This document shows, piece by piece, positions 33,029-45,400 of a DNA stretch of 64,000 nt. The notes beneath the pieces were generated by a model that searched no databases, was not told where the DNA came from, and worked only from the letters and a program-made list of their open reading frames with translations. Numbering within the stretch: position 1 is the first letter of the stretch; every line of letters starts with the position of its first letter. The stretch covers positions 6,128,683-6,192,682 of the forward strand of contig OY811982.1 of NCBI GenBank assembly GCA_963681505.1, in the 5' to 3' direction. Position numbers and translations under genes: made by a program. Origin of the DNA: Eunapius fragilis. Lineage: Eukaryota > Porifera > Demospongiae > Spongillida > Spongillidae.

Positions 33029-34190
33029 TTTTTCATTATTTTTTTAAATTTATTGTCATGCTTCAGTTTATTTTCATGCCATGAAATCGTGGATGGAATA
33101 GTATCAGAGAAGTAATTTCTGTGGTTAAAACGTCATCCTGTCCATGAAGCGGATAGTGTGTGTAGTTAGCATACATATTTAAAATTATATTTTATTTTTA
33201 TACCATGAAAATCAGAGATATCAGAAAATTAATTACTGTGGTTATAACGTTATCATGCCATTGATGATAGTGTGTGGTTGGGCATACATGTAGCCAGACA
33301 GGTGGTCATCGTTCCAATCATATAGTGACCACACACACACTATCTGATCAGAAATTAAAATACCTAGAAGGTGGGCTAGCCTAACTATAAATAGTAATAC
33401 TTGATTACAACTATCTTTTACTGTTGTAGGACCACACTTAAACTGTTTGTTTAATTGCCAACTGCTTTAGTTTGGTCCTCTGCATGGTCTGGAGGCAAAA
33501 CCGGTGCATAACGAATGTTTCCTTCTGCGGATTGTAATAACATCAATATCAATTTGATTTACACACATGCACGCACACACACGCGCACACAAACACACAC
33601 ACACCACCACACGCGCGCGCATGCACATCTCTAAACATCAGCACACACTAGAACAGTGAACACATATGTGAACACTACTACAGGGATTTTTTGAGAAAAA
33701 ACCTTTGAGGGGAGTTTTAAAATTTGTTCCTAAGGCATCTCTGGGAGTCGTATCACTTATTGTCAAGTGTGTACTGGCATATTGTTGGTGGAGACTATGA
33801 GTTGGGTGGGTATGCTGATGGAGTCATATAGTTGTGTGTGCTGGGGGTGAAAAATGTTACTTCAGTGTATAGGGTGAGTGATATATAGTATTGTGAGTGC
33901 AACTGTACTAGTGTTTAGTGAATTTCGAGTGCATATTAGGCCTATTATTTGTCAGAAAATGTGCGAATGCACATCTGCCACTACAGTAACAATATGCTGT
34001 TGGTACAAAATAGTGCCTTTCATTGTTTTCAAATGTATCACAAATCCATCTTTCTGGTGTTTTCCCAATACAGTTGAACAATGGATAATGGCAGTACCAT
34101 GATACTGCTCCAAGGTAAATGTAGAACTCTTATCCAAAGTAAAATTTGCAAAGTACTGAATTTTAACAAGCCGTAATTGGACATGATGAA
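33029..34190. other. No clear gene
   Basis: An AT-rich stretch with a CA/CG-rich microsatellite at 33560-33630. Confidence 0.5.
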
Positions 34191-34591
34191 ACCACCACCA
34201 CCACCACCACCACCACCACCACCACCACCACCACCACCACCACCACCACCACCACCACCACCACCACCACCACCACCACCACCACCACCACCACCACCAC
34301 CACCACCACCACCACCACCACCACCACCACCACCACCACCACCACCACCACCACCACCACCACCACCACCACCACCACCACCACCACCACCACCACCACC
34401 ACCACCACCACCACCACCACCACCACCACCACCACCACCACCACCACCACCACCACCACCACCACCACCACCACCACCACCACCACCACCACCACCACCA
34501 CCACCACCACCACCACCACCACCACCACCACCACCACCACCACCACCACCACCACCACCACCACCACCACCACCACCACCACCACCACCAC

Positions 34592-34622
<31 letters not shown>

Positions 34623-34672
34623 ATCACCACCACAACCACCACCACCACCACCACCACCACCACCACCACCAC
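34191..34672. repeat. Long (CCA)n trinucleotide tract with (CCG) block
   Basis: About 135 uninterrupted CCA/ACC triplets, then about nine CCG triplets (34596-34622), then a further imperfect CCA run to 34672. Translation gives poly-Pro or poly-Val on either strand. Nothing around it supports a gene, so I treat it as a microsatellite. Confidence 0.95.
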
Positions 34673-35062
34673 ATATTCGTTTTCTTCATATGCAGAAAAT
34701 CTGCCGGAAATCGATAACCTTTTTAAGATATACGGCAATGGTTTACTAACTAGAACGGCCAGTTTAAAAATCGGTAAATAAATTCTGTTCACGTAATCAA
34801 AACTAGGTACATGTAGGTATGACCATGCAAACTAATCAACATTGCTCTCCTTTCAAAATGCTGTCCCTGTGCATGTTTTCATGCATGCATTGTGCACGCG
34901 CACGGCACAATAATAGACAATAGTTCGATCGAACTTTTGGTATTTACCCGCACGCTCACGCTAGGCCTTTCCATTCTCTGCAGCGTGTATTTAAGATCAC
35001 AAATTACATATACACAAGCAAATAAACACTAAACAGTTCATTAGTGCAATACCAGCAATTCC

Positions 35063-37389
35063 CTACATTTGAAAGCCTTCATTCATTGAAGGGGCATAGT
35101 TGTAAGAAGCAAATAAGGCAAAGCCTAACATTTCCTCCTTCATGGCTTGAGCTAAATCACCATGTGCGAAGCTTGCCTTGCTAAACAGACGTTCCACCCC
35201 AGCTGAACTTGCAGGAACTGCAAGGTACTGCCTTGCCATCAGTTGCAACTTAGGCCAAGTGCTTTTTGTTTTCCACCACATCAAGATATCAGTTTCCTTC
35301 GCATCATCAGGACACACCAGGTATGCTTCCAGTTCATATTTTCTCAGTATTAGTAGCTTCAGCTTCAGAAAAAAAAGGCATTCAAGCAATCCATCGGCAC
35401 TTTGGAAGTAACAATAATGGAAGGAATAGCCACACAGCCAACTCCTTTCCATGTACACCAATCCACACGTAGAAGCCTCAAAGCACAAGCCCTTCCTCCA
35501 TGTAAAGGGGATTCAAAGACTTAAATCATGGATCAAGGAGAGTAGAAATCACAAGTAAGTGCCTTACATCTGGGCTCAAGTTATCCACCCATCTGTCACG
35601 CAGATCCTCAATAAATGCTGCTCGAGCAAATTGCACATGCATTTGGTGTGAAGTCATCAAATATATCTCTTTTGTCCCATGCAGGGTTTGCTCAGATAGG
35701 GCTTTGCAGCATGATGAATGACATGGGTGATCAGGTGGAGTACTTGGTACCTTCTATGAGGTTCGTCATTTTTGCAGATGGGTCTAGGACAGCTACTGTT
35801 TATTGTATTGCTTGCCAGTCATCATAGTCTAGCTTGTGTTCTTTGTATCCTTCACCCCTCCGGTTTGTCACGTCAAACATCTGCACTGTTTGCTGGTGCA
35901 TCCTATACCAGTTGAGAGCATCATGAGTAAAATGTCAGCGGGTTGCATTCCCTGTACTAGGTGGTTTGTGTGTACTAGTGCCTGGATTACTGTTTGTCAC
36001 TTGGATCTTCAGCATCTCTGCCATGGCTAATGGAGAGCGAGGGAAGAAACTAGTAATAGCCTTTGCCCTGCCAATGGTTTCCTTCACACCAAGTGATTCA
36101 GTATACACCAGGACAGAACGCTCCAAGGTATGTGTTGAGCAGAAAAGGCCCTTTAGGACTTCCAGAGCCTTTTTCATATTGGAACCATTGTCACACTCTA
36201 GCAAAATATGCTATCCAATGTGGTGTCCATGGATTTCATCAATGCCTCTGTTTCTTTGCGTATGTTCTCACCAGTGTGGCACATACCATGAAACGGTACA
36301 CATCCTGCCATTTCTTCATGCATAACCCACTCTTTGTCAATCCAATACAGGAAAACACAAGCAGGGCACAATCAGTTCCATCAGACCACAAGTCTGCAGC
36401 AAGTGCCAACTGGAGACCATCATGCACCAAATCACTTATCTGTTGCTTTAAATTATTTGTACCAACAGCCACCATCTGCAGCAAGTGCTTTTGGATCTCA
36501 TGGTGACTGCAACCATCAAAGCGTCCACCACTAAGTTTGAGGAAGACATCTCGCAGTTCTGTGTCACGCTCTACTAAGGTTAATGGGCTGTTTCGCTTAA
36601 CAAGCCAGTGTGCAATCTTCCGACACAGTAAGTGTCGCCTCTCTGGTGTCCATTTTGCCATGTTCCCCATAAGAAGTGTATTTTTGTCAGTGTCTACTTT
36701 CAATGTGTTAATCTGTCTGGCTTTTCATATCATGCTCAAGAACATATTTGCTGTGCCTAGTTCAGAGATGGGTTGCCATATTAGTTGTACCTCCACAATA
36801 AACCAATACAGTGTCACATTTTGTACCATTGTCCAAGGATATCAGACATTTGTACCGAGGTTTGTCAGCCTTCTGTTTATCATTGCAAGGAGGGAGATAG
36901 GCAAAAGCTTGCCAGACCCATGAAGGTTTACGTTTAATAGTCTCAGGTTCTCCAGGCTCAGAACAAGATCCCCCAGGTACATCATCAGCAGGTTGAGATG
37001 ATTGCTGCTCTGCACATTCACGTATCTTAGCTCGTTTTGCTGCATCTTCTTCCTCAGATCGCTTGGCTGCCGCGTTACGTTCCTCAACTAAACGCGATAT
37101 GTACTCCTCTGCACCAGCTAAGTGTTCTATTGGTTCCCAAGTGTCATCTTCGGGCCCGAATCCTTCCCAGCGCACCAAATACTTAGGCACACCCTTTTCC
37201 TGTCGTTGGCGATGATATCCTGAACATAGTACAAGTCCAGGTTGGCAGCTTTGTCGTATAGTAAGCGTGAAGTGGCGTTCGCTGAATTCCACCAAGTTTG
37301 CCATGAGGTTTCACAGGCTTTTTTGGTTCTGATACTTGTCGCTTTTTGGAATTCTTCGGAGTCATGCTGTCCGCAAGGGGAGCGGGCAA
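35063..37389 (-). pseudogene. hAT transposase gene with N-terminal chromodomain and BED finger (decayed)
   Basis: Reading 5'-3' on the minus strand. The N-terminus runs from about 37389 (MTPKNSKKRQVSEPKKP). A chromodomain is split by a one-base shift near 37205 (LYYVQDIIAND, then EKGVPKYLVRWEGFGPEDDT and WEP...AEEYISRL). A basic linker leads to a BED-type finger (SWVWQAF...YKCLISL...GGTTNMATHL). The hAT core follows at 36703-36239 (KIAHWLVKRNSPLTLVE, LALAADLWSDGTD) and 36204-35935 (CDNGSNMKKALEVLKG). STLLDP with an in-frame TGA at 35526-35528 where Arg is expected comes next. Last is the C-terminal dimerisation region (ETDILMWWK, WPKLQLMARQYLAVPASSAG, VERLFSKASFAHGDL), ending at 35063. Several frameshifts and stops mean no protein is made as read. 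Chromodomain plus BED plus hAT in one gene is unusual in my experience. Confidence 0.8.
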
Positions 37390-37539
37390 GTGGTTTTAAT
37401 AATTTCTAGTTAGTGAGTAATAATGCTGTTATAAAATTCATTGTCATAGAGTGAGATGTTTTGATTGCGCCTTACATACGTTTCACCAATAAACTGAAAT
37501 GAATAGCATGTATAAAACTGGGCTGAGTAAGTGATTTAC

Positions 37540-37737
37540 ATGCCAATTATAAAAATTGGATAACCTGAAAAACGTAATCGCTGGCAAATTAATGATGAAT
37601 TAATCGCCAAAATCGATTGCATGTTTTTAATAACCGATTTGCAAGTTGATATTAACCGGAAAAATCGACTAGACTTTTTTTCACAGTCGAAATAATCGAT
37701 TTTAATTTTTTAAAGGTTACACACCCTACTGAACCGC
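37540..37737 (-). mobile_element. Terminal region of the hAT element
   Basis: About 200 bp ending GGTTACACACCCTACTG. Read outward-in, CAGTAGGGTGTGTAACC starts with the CAG common in hAT termini. The sequence inside (TCGACTGTG, ATCGATTTTGGCGATTAAT) matches the left end of the element at 39411-40238. Its position 150 bp upstream of the transposase start makes it the likely 5' TIR of that hAT. The other end was not found. Confidence 0.65.
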
Positions 37738-37829
37738 CACATTTTGGGGAGTGTAAGTAGATCTAAAGGTTTATAGTTAAAACAGATGTGTGTTGTAATT
37801 ATGCAAGCCCTTGTACATGTATGTGATCA

Positions 37830-37865
37830 TTTAGGTTTAGGGTTTAGGATTAGGGTTAGGGTTTA
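37830..37865. repeat. Degenerate telomere-type repeat
   Basis: TTTAGGTTTAGGGTTTAGG followed by ATTAGGGTTAGGGTTT: about five units mixing TTAGGG and TTTAGGG. Confidence 0.85.
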
Positions 37866-39059
37866 CCCCAATGAGAACGACCATCACATGAATTCTCTTT
37901 GTCTTGCAACAGAGTAGAATAAATCTTTCGCAATTTAACTATGCAAAAACATGATCATGTATACACATGCATACAAAATACATGTATAATAGGTGTCAAG
38001 CTTCGTTTCTTAGTGCTGCTTTCGTTAGAGCTTGGTGAAGACGGTGGCTTGAGAATACTACATGATTGACCAGGTTTACGTAACGAACTTTGGTAGATCA
38101 TTCGCAATTACCGTTCCGATAATAATTCTTTGATAGTTTCCTCATTTTAATCTACTTTCTCATAAGCAACTGCAAGAGCTTCTCGGTCCCTGTGGGTTTT
38201 CTCATGATCAGTGGCACCAGTAGTATTAATTCGCTCTTGTTCCACATCTTGGCCCACATGTTAGTCCTCATTTCCATTCGAGAAACAAATGGCACTTGCG
38301 TACATAAACAGATTGTCTTCGAATTCCGCAATCATTGTTATATCACTTGGGATGTATTAATTGGCATGAATGGCTTAACCGTAAATTGCTAATCGTTGCT
38401 TCCCAATAAAAAAAATGACTTCTTTTCCAATCGATAACTGTTTATGTCCCCACATGCATGCATGGTATCGCAAAGGACATAGTTTTATTACAGCGTTCAC
38501 AGGCGTATGATACAAACACTGAGCATGAATAATGGATAAGAAGGCGATGTCGACGACCAATCTTTTGACATTAGCCTGTTTGATTTGGATGAAGAGTATC
38601 CAGCTTTTTTAAAACAAGGTGTAATCTTGCACTTAATGCATCAATGATGTTATAATACGTGCATCCTTTGTTGTTAATTATTGATTTTTTTTTTTAATAA
38701 CGGTGAATTCAGCAATGCATGCAGACCAGTACCCCCTACCATTCCCGAGGTACTGTTTGCTACGTTCGCTGGGGTGAAACAATTCCTGATCTGATCAATA
38801 ACTAGTTTCAACAATGATCGCTGGAGTGTCAGTTAATCCATTACATGCATTGTGGGTAATAAGCTGTTGTTATTTTGTGTTGGATGCCTGTCAAATGGAA
38901 ACTATTCACAAACTACCTCCCTTGATCACTGAGTACTGATTTTGGAGCTCCATGTCTGTGTTTATCATGAACTACGTTAGTAGTTTTAGTTCCTATACAG
39001 GGGGCGACCCGCGTATATTATTAATAACTCGCGCACCAAGAAACAGATACTTTCTATAG
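37866..39059. other. No clear gene
   Basis: Short open frames only; AT-rich. Confidence 0.5.
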
Positions 39060-39250
39060 CTCTTTGTTGCTATTGAACCAGAAGGCAAAGACGGTCATTT
39101 ATATGTTTTGTTCCAGTCTCCGAACTGTTTGCTTTAAGAGAACTCAAAAGTTCGCGATTGTCGCCCGTTTGCTCTCGTTCCCAAACCAATTTGTTCTCCG
39201 TCGTCGTCTTCTTCTCGAGAGAGAGTCTAACTCGGGATAGGAACGGTTTT
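39060..39250 (-). repeat. Dispersed non-coding repeat, family D (copy 4, partial)
   Basis: The minus strand starts GTTCCTATCCCGAGTTAGAC, then (GAAGAC)n, then GGAGAACAAATTGG. Similarity to the other copies fades after about 100 bp. Confidence 0.6.
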
Positions 39251-39410
39251 AAAAACCAATCGTTTTAGAACCACCTCGAAGGACATCTTCATGTATATTA
39301 ATAAAGCCATAAAACTGATTACGTAATCATTACGTAATATGGAGTGCTACATTAAGCGTTCCCATGGCGACATCACCTATTAGAATTGTGCAGCGTTATA
39401 AACAGGTGGC

Positions 39411-40238
39411 CATGGGGTGTGTAACCTTTTTAAAAAATCAAAATCATTATTTCGACTATGCAAAAAAAGTCCAATCGATTTTTCAGGTTTACAGCAACTT
39501 GCAAATCGGTTATTACATCGATTTTGGCGATTAATAAACTATTGGTTTGCCAACAATCACCTAGGTTTTTCCAGATTTGTCCTTTTTTAACGATGAATCA
39601 CAGTTTCTCAAATCTAAAACAAGTATAGCAGTTGTATTGCTTATCAGCTGCTTATGCCAACTTAAAACAACAAAGATAGTATCCATAGGGACTGAGAACG
39701 CTGTGCATGCTAATGTTATGACAAAGCTGCCAATCGACGATATTCAGAAATTCATGCCGAACGTCTGGAAAAGAGTCAGTGAACCGAAGTATTTGGACAC
39801 CTGTCACCTGTTCAAAAGGGTACATACATGTAGCACGTTTGATTAATGTACATGTACAATACTGCAGAGAAAGTACGAACGTATTTAAATAGCCGTGCCC
39901 ACTGCGCGTATTTTGGTGGAGGGCACTAGTGGTTACCTTCAGCCGGGTCGCAAGACGTGCGACTATGTGTTGAAAAAATATCATTTTACCGATTAATTAA
40001 CCCGTTAATATGTCTTTGAAAAGCGAAGGGCATATAAAAAGGGGTAATCGAATAGACAGCTATTTCTGCATATGAAGGAAACGAATATGACTAATCGCCT
40101 ACAGAATCGGTTATTTGGACTAAACTTAAGGAAATTCTGAAATCGGTAATCTGGTATTAAGTGCATATAGTCGACCAAATAGGTAATCGCGGAATAACCG
40201 ATTAACCTACAAACCTGAAAATCGGTTACACACCCTAC
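39411..40238. mobile_element. Non-autonomous hAT-like element related to the chromodomain hAT
   Basis: The left end CATGGGGTGTGTAACC and right end GGTTACACACCCTACAG form near-perfect inverted repeats. The flanks CAGGTGGC (39403-39410) and CAGGTGGG (about 40238-40245) are a candidate 8-bp target duplication, the length usual for hATs. The first 150 bp (ATTTCGACTATG, TCGATTTTTC, ATCGATTTTGGCGATTAA) are shared with 37540-37737. The open frame inside (39577-39846) has no transposase motif. Confidence 0.7.
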
Positions 40239-40302
40239 AGGTGGGATTTCATTCGATCGCAGTTTTGTTTACCTCTTTTGGCTAGCGCAGTTGTTTTTGT
40301 CA

Positions 40303-40362
40303 AAAGACCTTCACGTCAACAAAAGCGGAGAGCTAAACGACGAGAGGAATATACCTCCAAAA
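40303..40362 (+). pseudogene. Fragment homologous to the PEKKR-repeat protein start
   Basis: Reads PSRQQKRRAKRREEY, parallel to MPSRQEKKKAKRRAKY at 27612 (-). The upstream GTTGTTTTTGTCAAAA also matches that gene's leader. The initiator ATG is changed to AGA. Confidence 0.5.
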
Positions 40363-42427
40363 TCGGGGCGACGAATTATAGAGTCCTCCCGCGTTCGGAT
40401 AATGGTTGAACCAAGTTAGCAATTTTGTTTTACAAGTGCGGCCTGGGTGCTATGACACGGAATCAACGCAAACTGTTCTTTGTATTAGCGCTCGATAGCG
40501 ACAATGAGGGAAATGATCTGATTCAAGCTCCCCACGTTTTCTAAATTACATTCATTATATGACATCATCGTGGGTGGGGTGTCTGGATTTATTCATTACG
40601 TCATTGGGCGGGGGTAATCCCGAGGAAAGTCCCTATAATGCCGCCGATGAATGCTTGATTCTAGTATGGTAAGCAAGTTGGTACTGTGAGGTAGTTAGCA
40701 GTTCAGGATGCTCACTCGCTATTTGGTGTTCATGTAGCTTCGAAGAAGTTACCGGCTTTAAAGTATTGCTTCCTGTTGTGCATGGTACGTATACATATAG
40801 GTACTGAACTAGAGCGTATGATAATTAGGCGTTCAAAAAAGGTGTCCCAACCAGTCGGGGCGGGGAGACAATTACGGGCATAGTTTAAATCGGAAGTCAC
40901 TTAATTATTTCACACTTTAAGAATGTAGCATGACATTGTGCGGTTTCAATATAAGTTTACCGAAATGTACTCTTTCTGCCACTAAGCCACCAATTCATTT
41001 TGCAGACCAACGTACCTGAAAACTATACCCATGCATGCATCTATCCTATATGTAATAAAGTACGTTGCACGTAGCCGTGTCAAGAATAGGAATTAAGGTA
41101 ACAATAGTTTGGAAGCTGTGGTACGAAATCCGCTCTCTAGTTTCATGCATGCAAACACCAGTTAGTTTACATTAGGGCTCCATTATAAAAACTGGATTAT
41201 TCACTTACTTGTGATATTTATTATGCAAACTTGCTTTATCATTCACAATTCAGCAAATCTCGGGAACTGGGTTATTGTTCCAGAATGATTTCATCTACAT
41301 TAGAAGACTTGCGTGCATTCTGAAAAAGGCTTTTAAATTAACTTCCTTTTTACTAGTCCAGTGGACTGTGTTGATTTTTTTTAATACTAAATTTACGTTT
41401 TTGACTGCTGGCACGAATTCAATACATTTGCTTTCAGGCGATTTTTACTTGTGTGCTATTTACGGAGTGGATTATAGGGCTTTTTAAAGGTTCTTCTTGC
41501 GCACTGCTTAGCTTTGGCTTATACAGGGTCTTTGCAAAAGAGCGCAACGCTTTAAAATGAATATAATTCATTAATAGGATTGTCAATCTAAATGAATTTA
41601 TAAACCTACAATAACCACGTTTAGTCAAATACGAACCGCATAGTTAAAATTTGTTTATCCTTAGCCGTTCAAAAGATAAAATCAAATAGCTTGCAATTAA
41701 CTAAACTGACAAAACAATGTACGACAACTTTTAATTAATAACGTCATTTATAAACTGCAGAATAGAACTGATGGGACTTTGAAAAAGTATGAAATTTGAT
41801 TGGCGTTTTACTAGTTAATATTCAAAACAATAAATCAAACTTGAAAAAGCTATATGACCACTACGTTTTTATTAACTTTGAGTTTTAATAACGCACCATT
41901 AAATAATCCATAACCAAATCAAGTAGTTTTTTGTACTTCATTTTATACTGGAATAATTTATGATGGTTATTAAAAATATATACCACATAACAGCTTCAAC
42001 CTTAATAACTTTAAAGCAAATGATGGTCTTAAATGTGAATAACTCACTATTGAACCTAGGAACTTGAAATCAGTACTGTTCCACCGTATATCCAGATCGT
42101 GTGCCACTTATTATTAGTTATTAAAATCAATTATCGCAAACCACAATCTTGAATAACTTTGTTAATAGAGGGCTTTGAATATTTTGATTTATGAGGGATT
42201 TGATACAGTTACTTAACTGCTTATAATAACTAATTGGATTATTTGTATTTGCCTAACTACTGCAGCATTTGTTAAAGAAATCAAGCAGTTAATTAATTTC
42301 AATCCTGAGTTATAGTAGTTTTAAAGCGTTGTGTTCTTTCGCAAACACCCTGCATACTGATATATACGCATTGCGCAAATCCAAAAGGTAATTATGTATT
42401 CCATCACCTGCAGTCTATCGCGGCAAT
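40363..42427. other. No clear gene; upstream flank of the TRAF gene
   Basis: AT-rich DNA with only short open frames. The last few hundred bases before 42428 presumably hold the TRAF promoter, but I see no distinct element. Confidence 0.45.
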
Positions 42428-45400
42428 ATGCAGGATAATAAAAGGAGTATACGTATTTTTGACAGAAATGGATACATACTGGAGGATGATGTTACCAAAT
42501 ATATTTGTGTTACATGTAATAAAATATTGCGTACACCACACCAACTCATGTGCGGACATCGAATGTGTCAAAAATGTCTTCCTAATATGTAAGTTTGGGA
42601 TTCACAGATCACTTTTTTTACATCACCATTTATTATAATGTCAGTCACACATGGAAATAACTTTGCTGTACTGAAACTTATTTTTCATTACTTAAATTTA
42701 TTTTCAGTCCATTCCATTGTCTGTCCTGTAATGAATTCATTGATCCTACAAAAAAAGATCAGGTATGAGATGCAGATAAAGATATTAACATTTGTCAAGA
42801 AATTACATAATTGTACCTGCAATCAATGAAAATTATCATTTTTTCACAGTGCTTTTCCGATAAAAGTTTCCAACGTGATATGCAAACATTGCTATGTTCT
42901 TGCAAGTGTTCATGGAAAGGGCAGTTGTGCAATTTTGAGGTAGGCATTCAAAATTTTGCTAAACTCATAACCCATACTAGCTAAGCAGATACCCCTCACA
43001 CTTGTGGATTGTTTGTTGCATGTAAATAATATTGAAGTCACTGTTATAAGTAATCCACTCTTTTTTTTGCTTGGATAAAGCCTCATCAACAAATAAAGAA
43101 GGTTTTGAGTGCATGATGTGATCCTGCTGGCACATTCCGAAACCAGTGGGAATTTTTAATGCAACTTCTGTCCATCTATGTTTATGACATGTACAACCGT
43201 ACGTTGGTATTAATAACTTTGATGGTTAACAAAATACATCATTGTGAATGTTTAATAGGCTAAAAACCAAAATCTTTGCCTTTCATTGGCAGCACAGGGG
43301 ATATCTGATTATCTGTATAATGTTAAATGGCTATATTTAAAGCTAGCCAGTTTAAACAAAATATATTTATTTCACATTAGGGTAGGCATATTTTTATTAG
43401 TGGTTTTCTGAAATAAAGAAGGTTGAGTTAGTAAGATTTGAGGATCACACACACGGATTTAAACGTATGGGGTGCCATCATTGTTAGCCCCTACAAGGTT
43501 TCGTTTAGATACTTAGATAGTTAGGCTGTACATAACTTAAAACTGTAACCTGGTAAAACCAGTTGATATAACCAGTAATCAGTTATGTAGCAACACTACA
43601 TCATACTGTAGAGGTTCTCAAATAATTGGTGGCCCATATGTTCAAGTGGGTATGGTCCTGAGTTAAAGCTTACTAATACTCATTTTATTTCTGAAAAACA
43701 TTACAAAAAGAATGCACACCTTATGTGAATGAAAAATTTCAACTTGATAGTTAACAACCTAGAATTTATTTGTATTTAATTCTTTACCCTTTTGCAACTG
43801 AAAAAAATTAATGGTATCGATAGGTTGCAATGGAATGTGCTTCAATCAGATACCAGATATCCACCTGTGCTGCCAACAATAGAGCAATAATCAAATATTC
43901 ATAATGCTGTATTTCGTTCACCATTCTAGTTATTAATACCAAATATTGTGTAAGTCATAAGCAGAGGTGGTCAAACAAACCCACTTGTTTTAGAAATGAC
44001 CCTGTGTAAGTCAACTGTATTGTGTTTCTGATTTCTATTGTACTAGGCATCATCCTGGGGAAAATTTGTCTCCAGCGGTATAGAGACAATAAATCTATTC
44101 ACATTCTTCCAGTTTAACTTCCTTTTTAGATTTGATGGTGCATGCATGCTTGCTGTATGGAATCGCTGGAGCTTGCATAAAAATTTCCAAGGTCTAATTC
44201 TTTTTCTCTGGTCCCAAGCCAGAGCTTCAAAGTGAAACTTTTCAATCGTTAGTAAAGAAATTTACTTTCACATCAACACTCTCACTTGAGACCAGAGAAA
44301 AATTATTAGAGCTTGGCAATTTCGGGCCAAGGTTAAAGGACATGTACAACGAGCATGCACTATCAAATGTAAAAGGGATGTTACACAGGCAGAACATGAA
44401 ATTTTTTCCTTACCCTGTGGTAGACATAATGTATACCCCCAAGAGGTACACCCTGTACATTAGACATTTATCATTTTTTCTGATATATACAGCATGTACA
44501 TACATTCAATGTAACACATTCAACACAAACTTTTATACATGTTGCCATAGCCAGAAAGTTCCACAATTATGTATTCTTTGCCATGGACACAAATGAGTGT
44601 ACGGCTGGAATAATCTATTATACCTTTCAGGATCATGCAGCATCATGCCACATCTCTAATGATTCATTTGATCAAGCGTCCAGAATTATATCAGCTGAGG
44701 TTGGTTACAAGACCATTTTGATGGTCTAATTCAATGGGCTCATTACAAATTCCTAGTAACTGTTCAGTAAATTTTTGATTTGCTAGTATCAAGTATTGTT
44801 ATATTACTACATTTACTGTACATGTACAGGCGCTATTCACATTATGATTCAATTCTCAGGTATACAACTGTCAATAATAGAATTAAAGGATAAGCAATAA
44901 TGCTCAACTGATAAATCTTCAATGCATGTGAATTAATAATACCCTTAATCCATACAAAATTACAGGATTCAGCAGAGAAAACGAAAAATGGAGTAGAGGA
45001 ATACAATACTACATTTCAGGAAATGAAAGACAGCCTAGAGAGCTTACAAGAAAGGGTTCAACAACACTCAATAAAATTCGCGGTACTCTTGTGTTTTTAT
45101 AAATCATAAACAGAGGATTCAGTAATTAATTCTGTATTTTTGTGCTCTTGCATTGGGTATTTGATGATTACGATACTATTAATGCATCGTACTAATTCAA
45201 AGGCAATACATCTTTGGAGTATAGAACTCCTCTGTACGATGATATTTAATTCAATGTGATTAGTGCGTTTAATTAAATGAGCATTTACAATAAATCTATG
45301 TATAAGTATTTACACACTGTACTGAGACATTTCATAACGCATAAACGTACATTAAACATGGTTAACTAGAATTTATTAATGCATTATGATCCGCAGGAAA

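Noticed and set aside
34177-34749. Long poly-Pro (+) or poly-Val (-) open frame
   Set aside because: It is only the (CCA)n tract read in frame; flanks show no coding signal.
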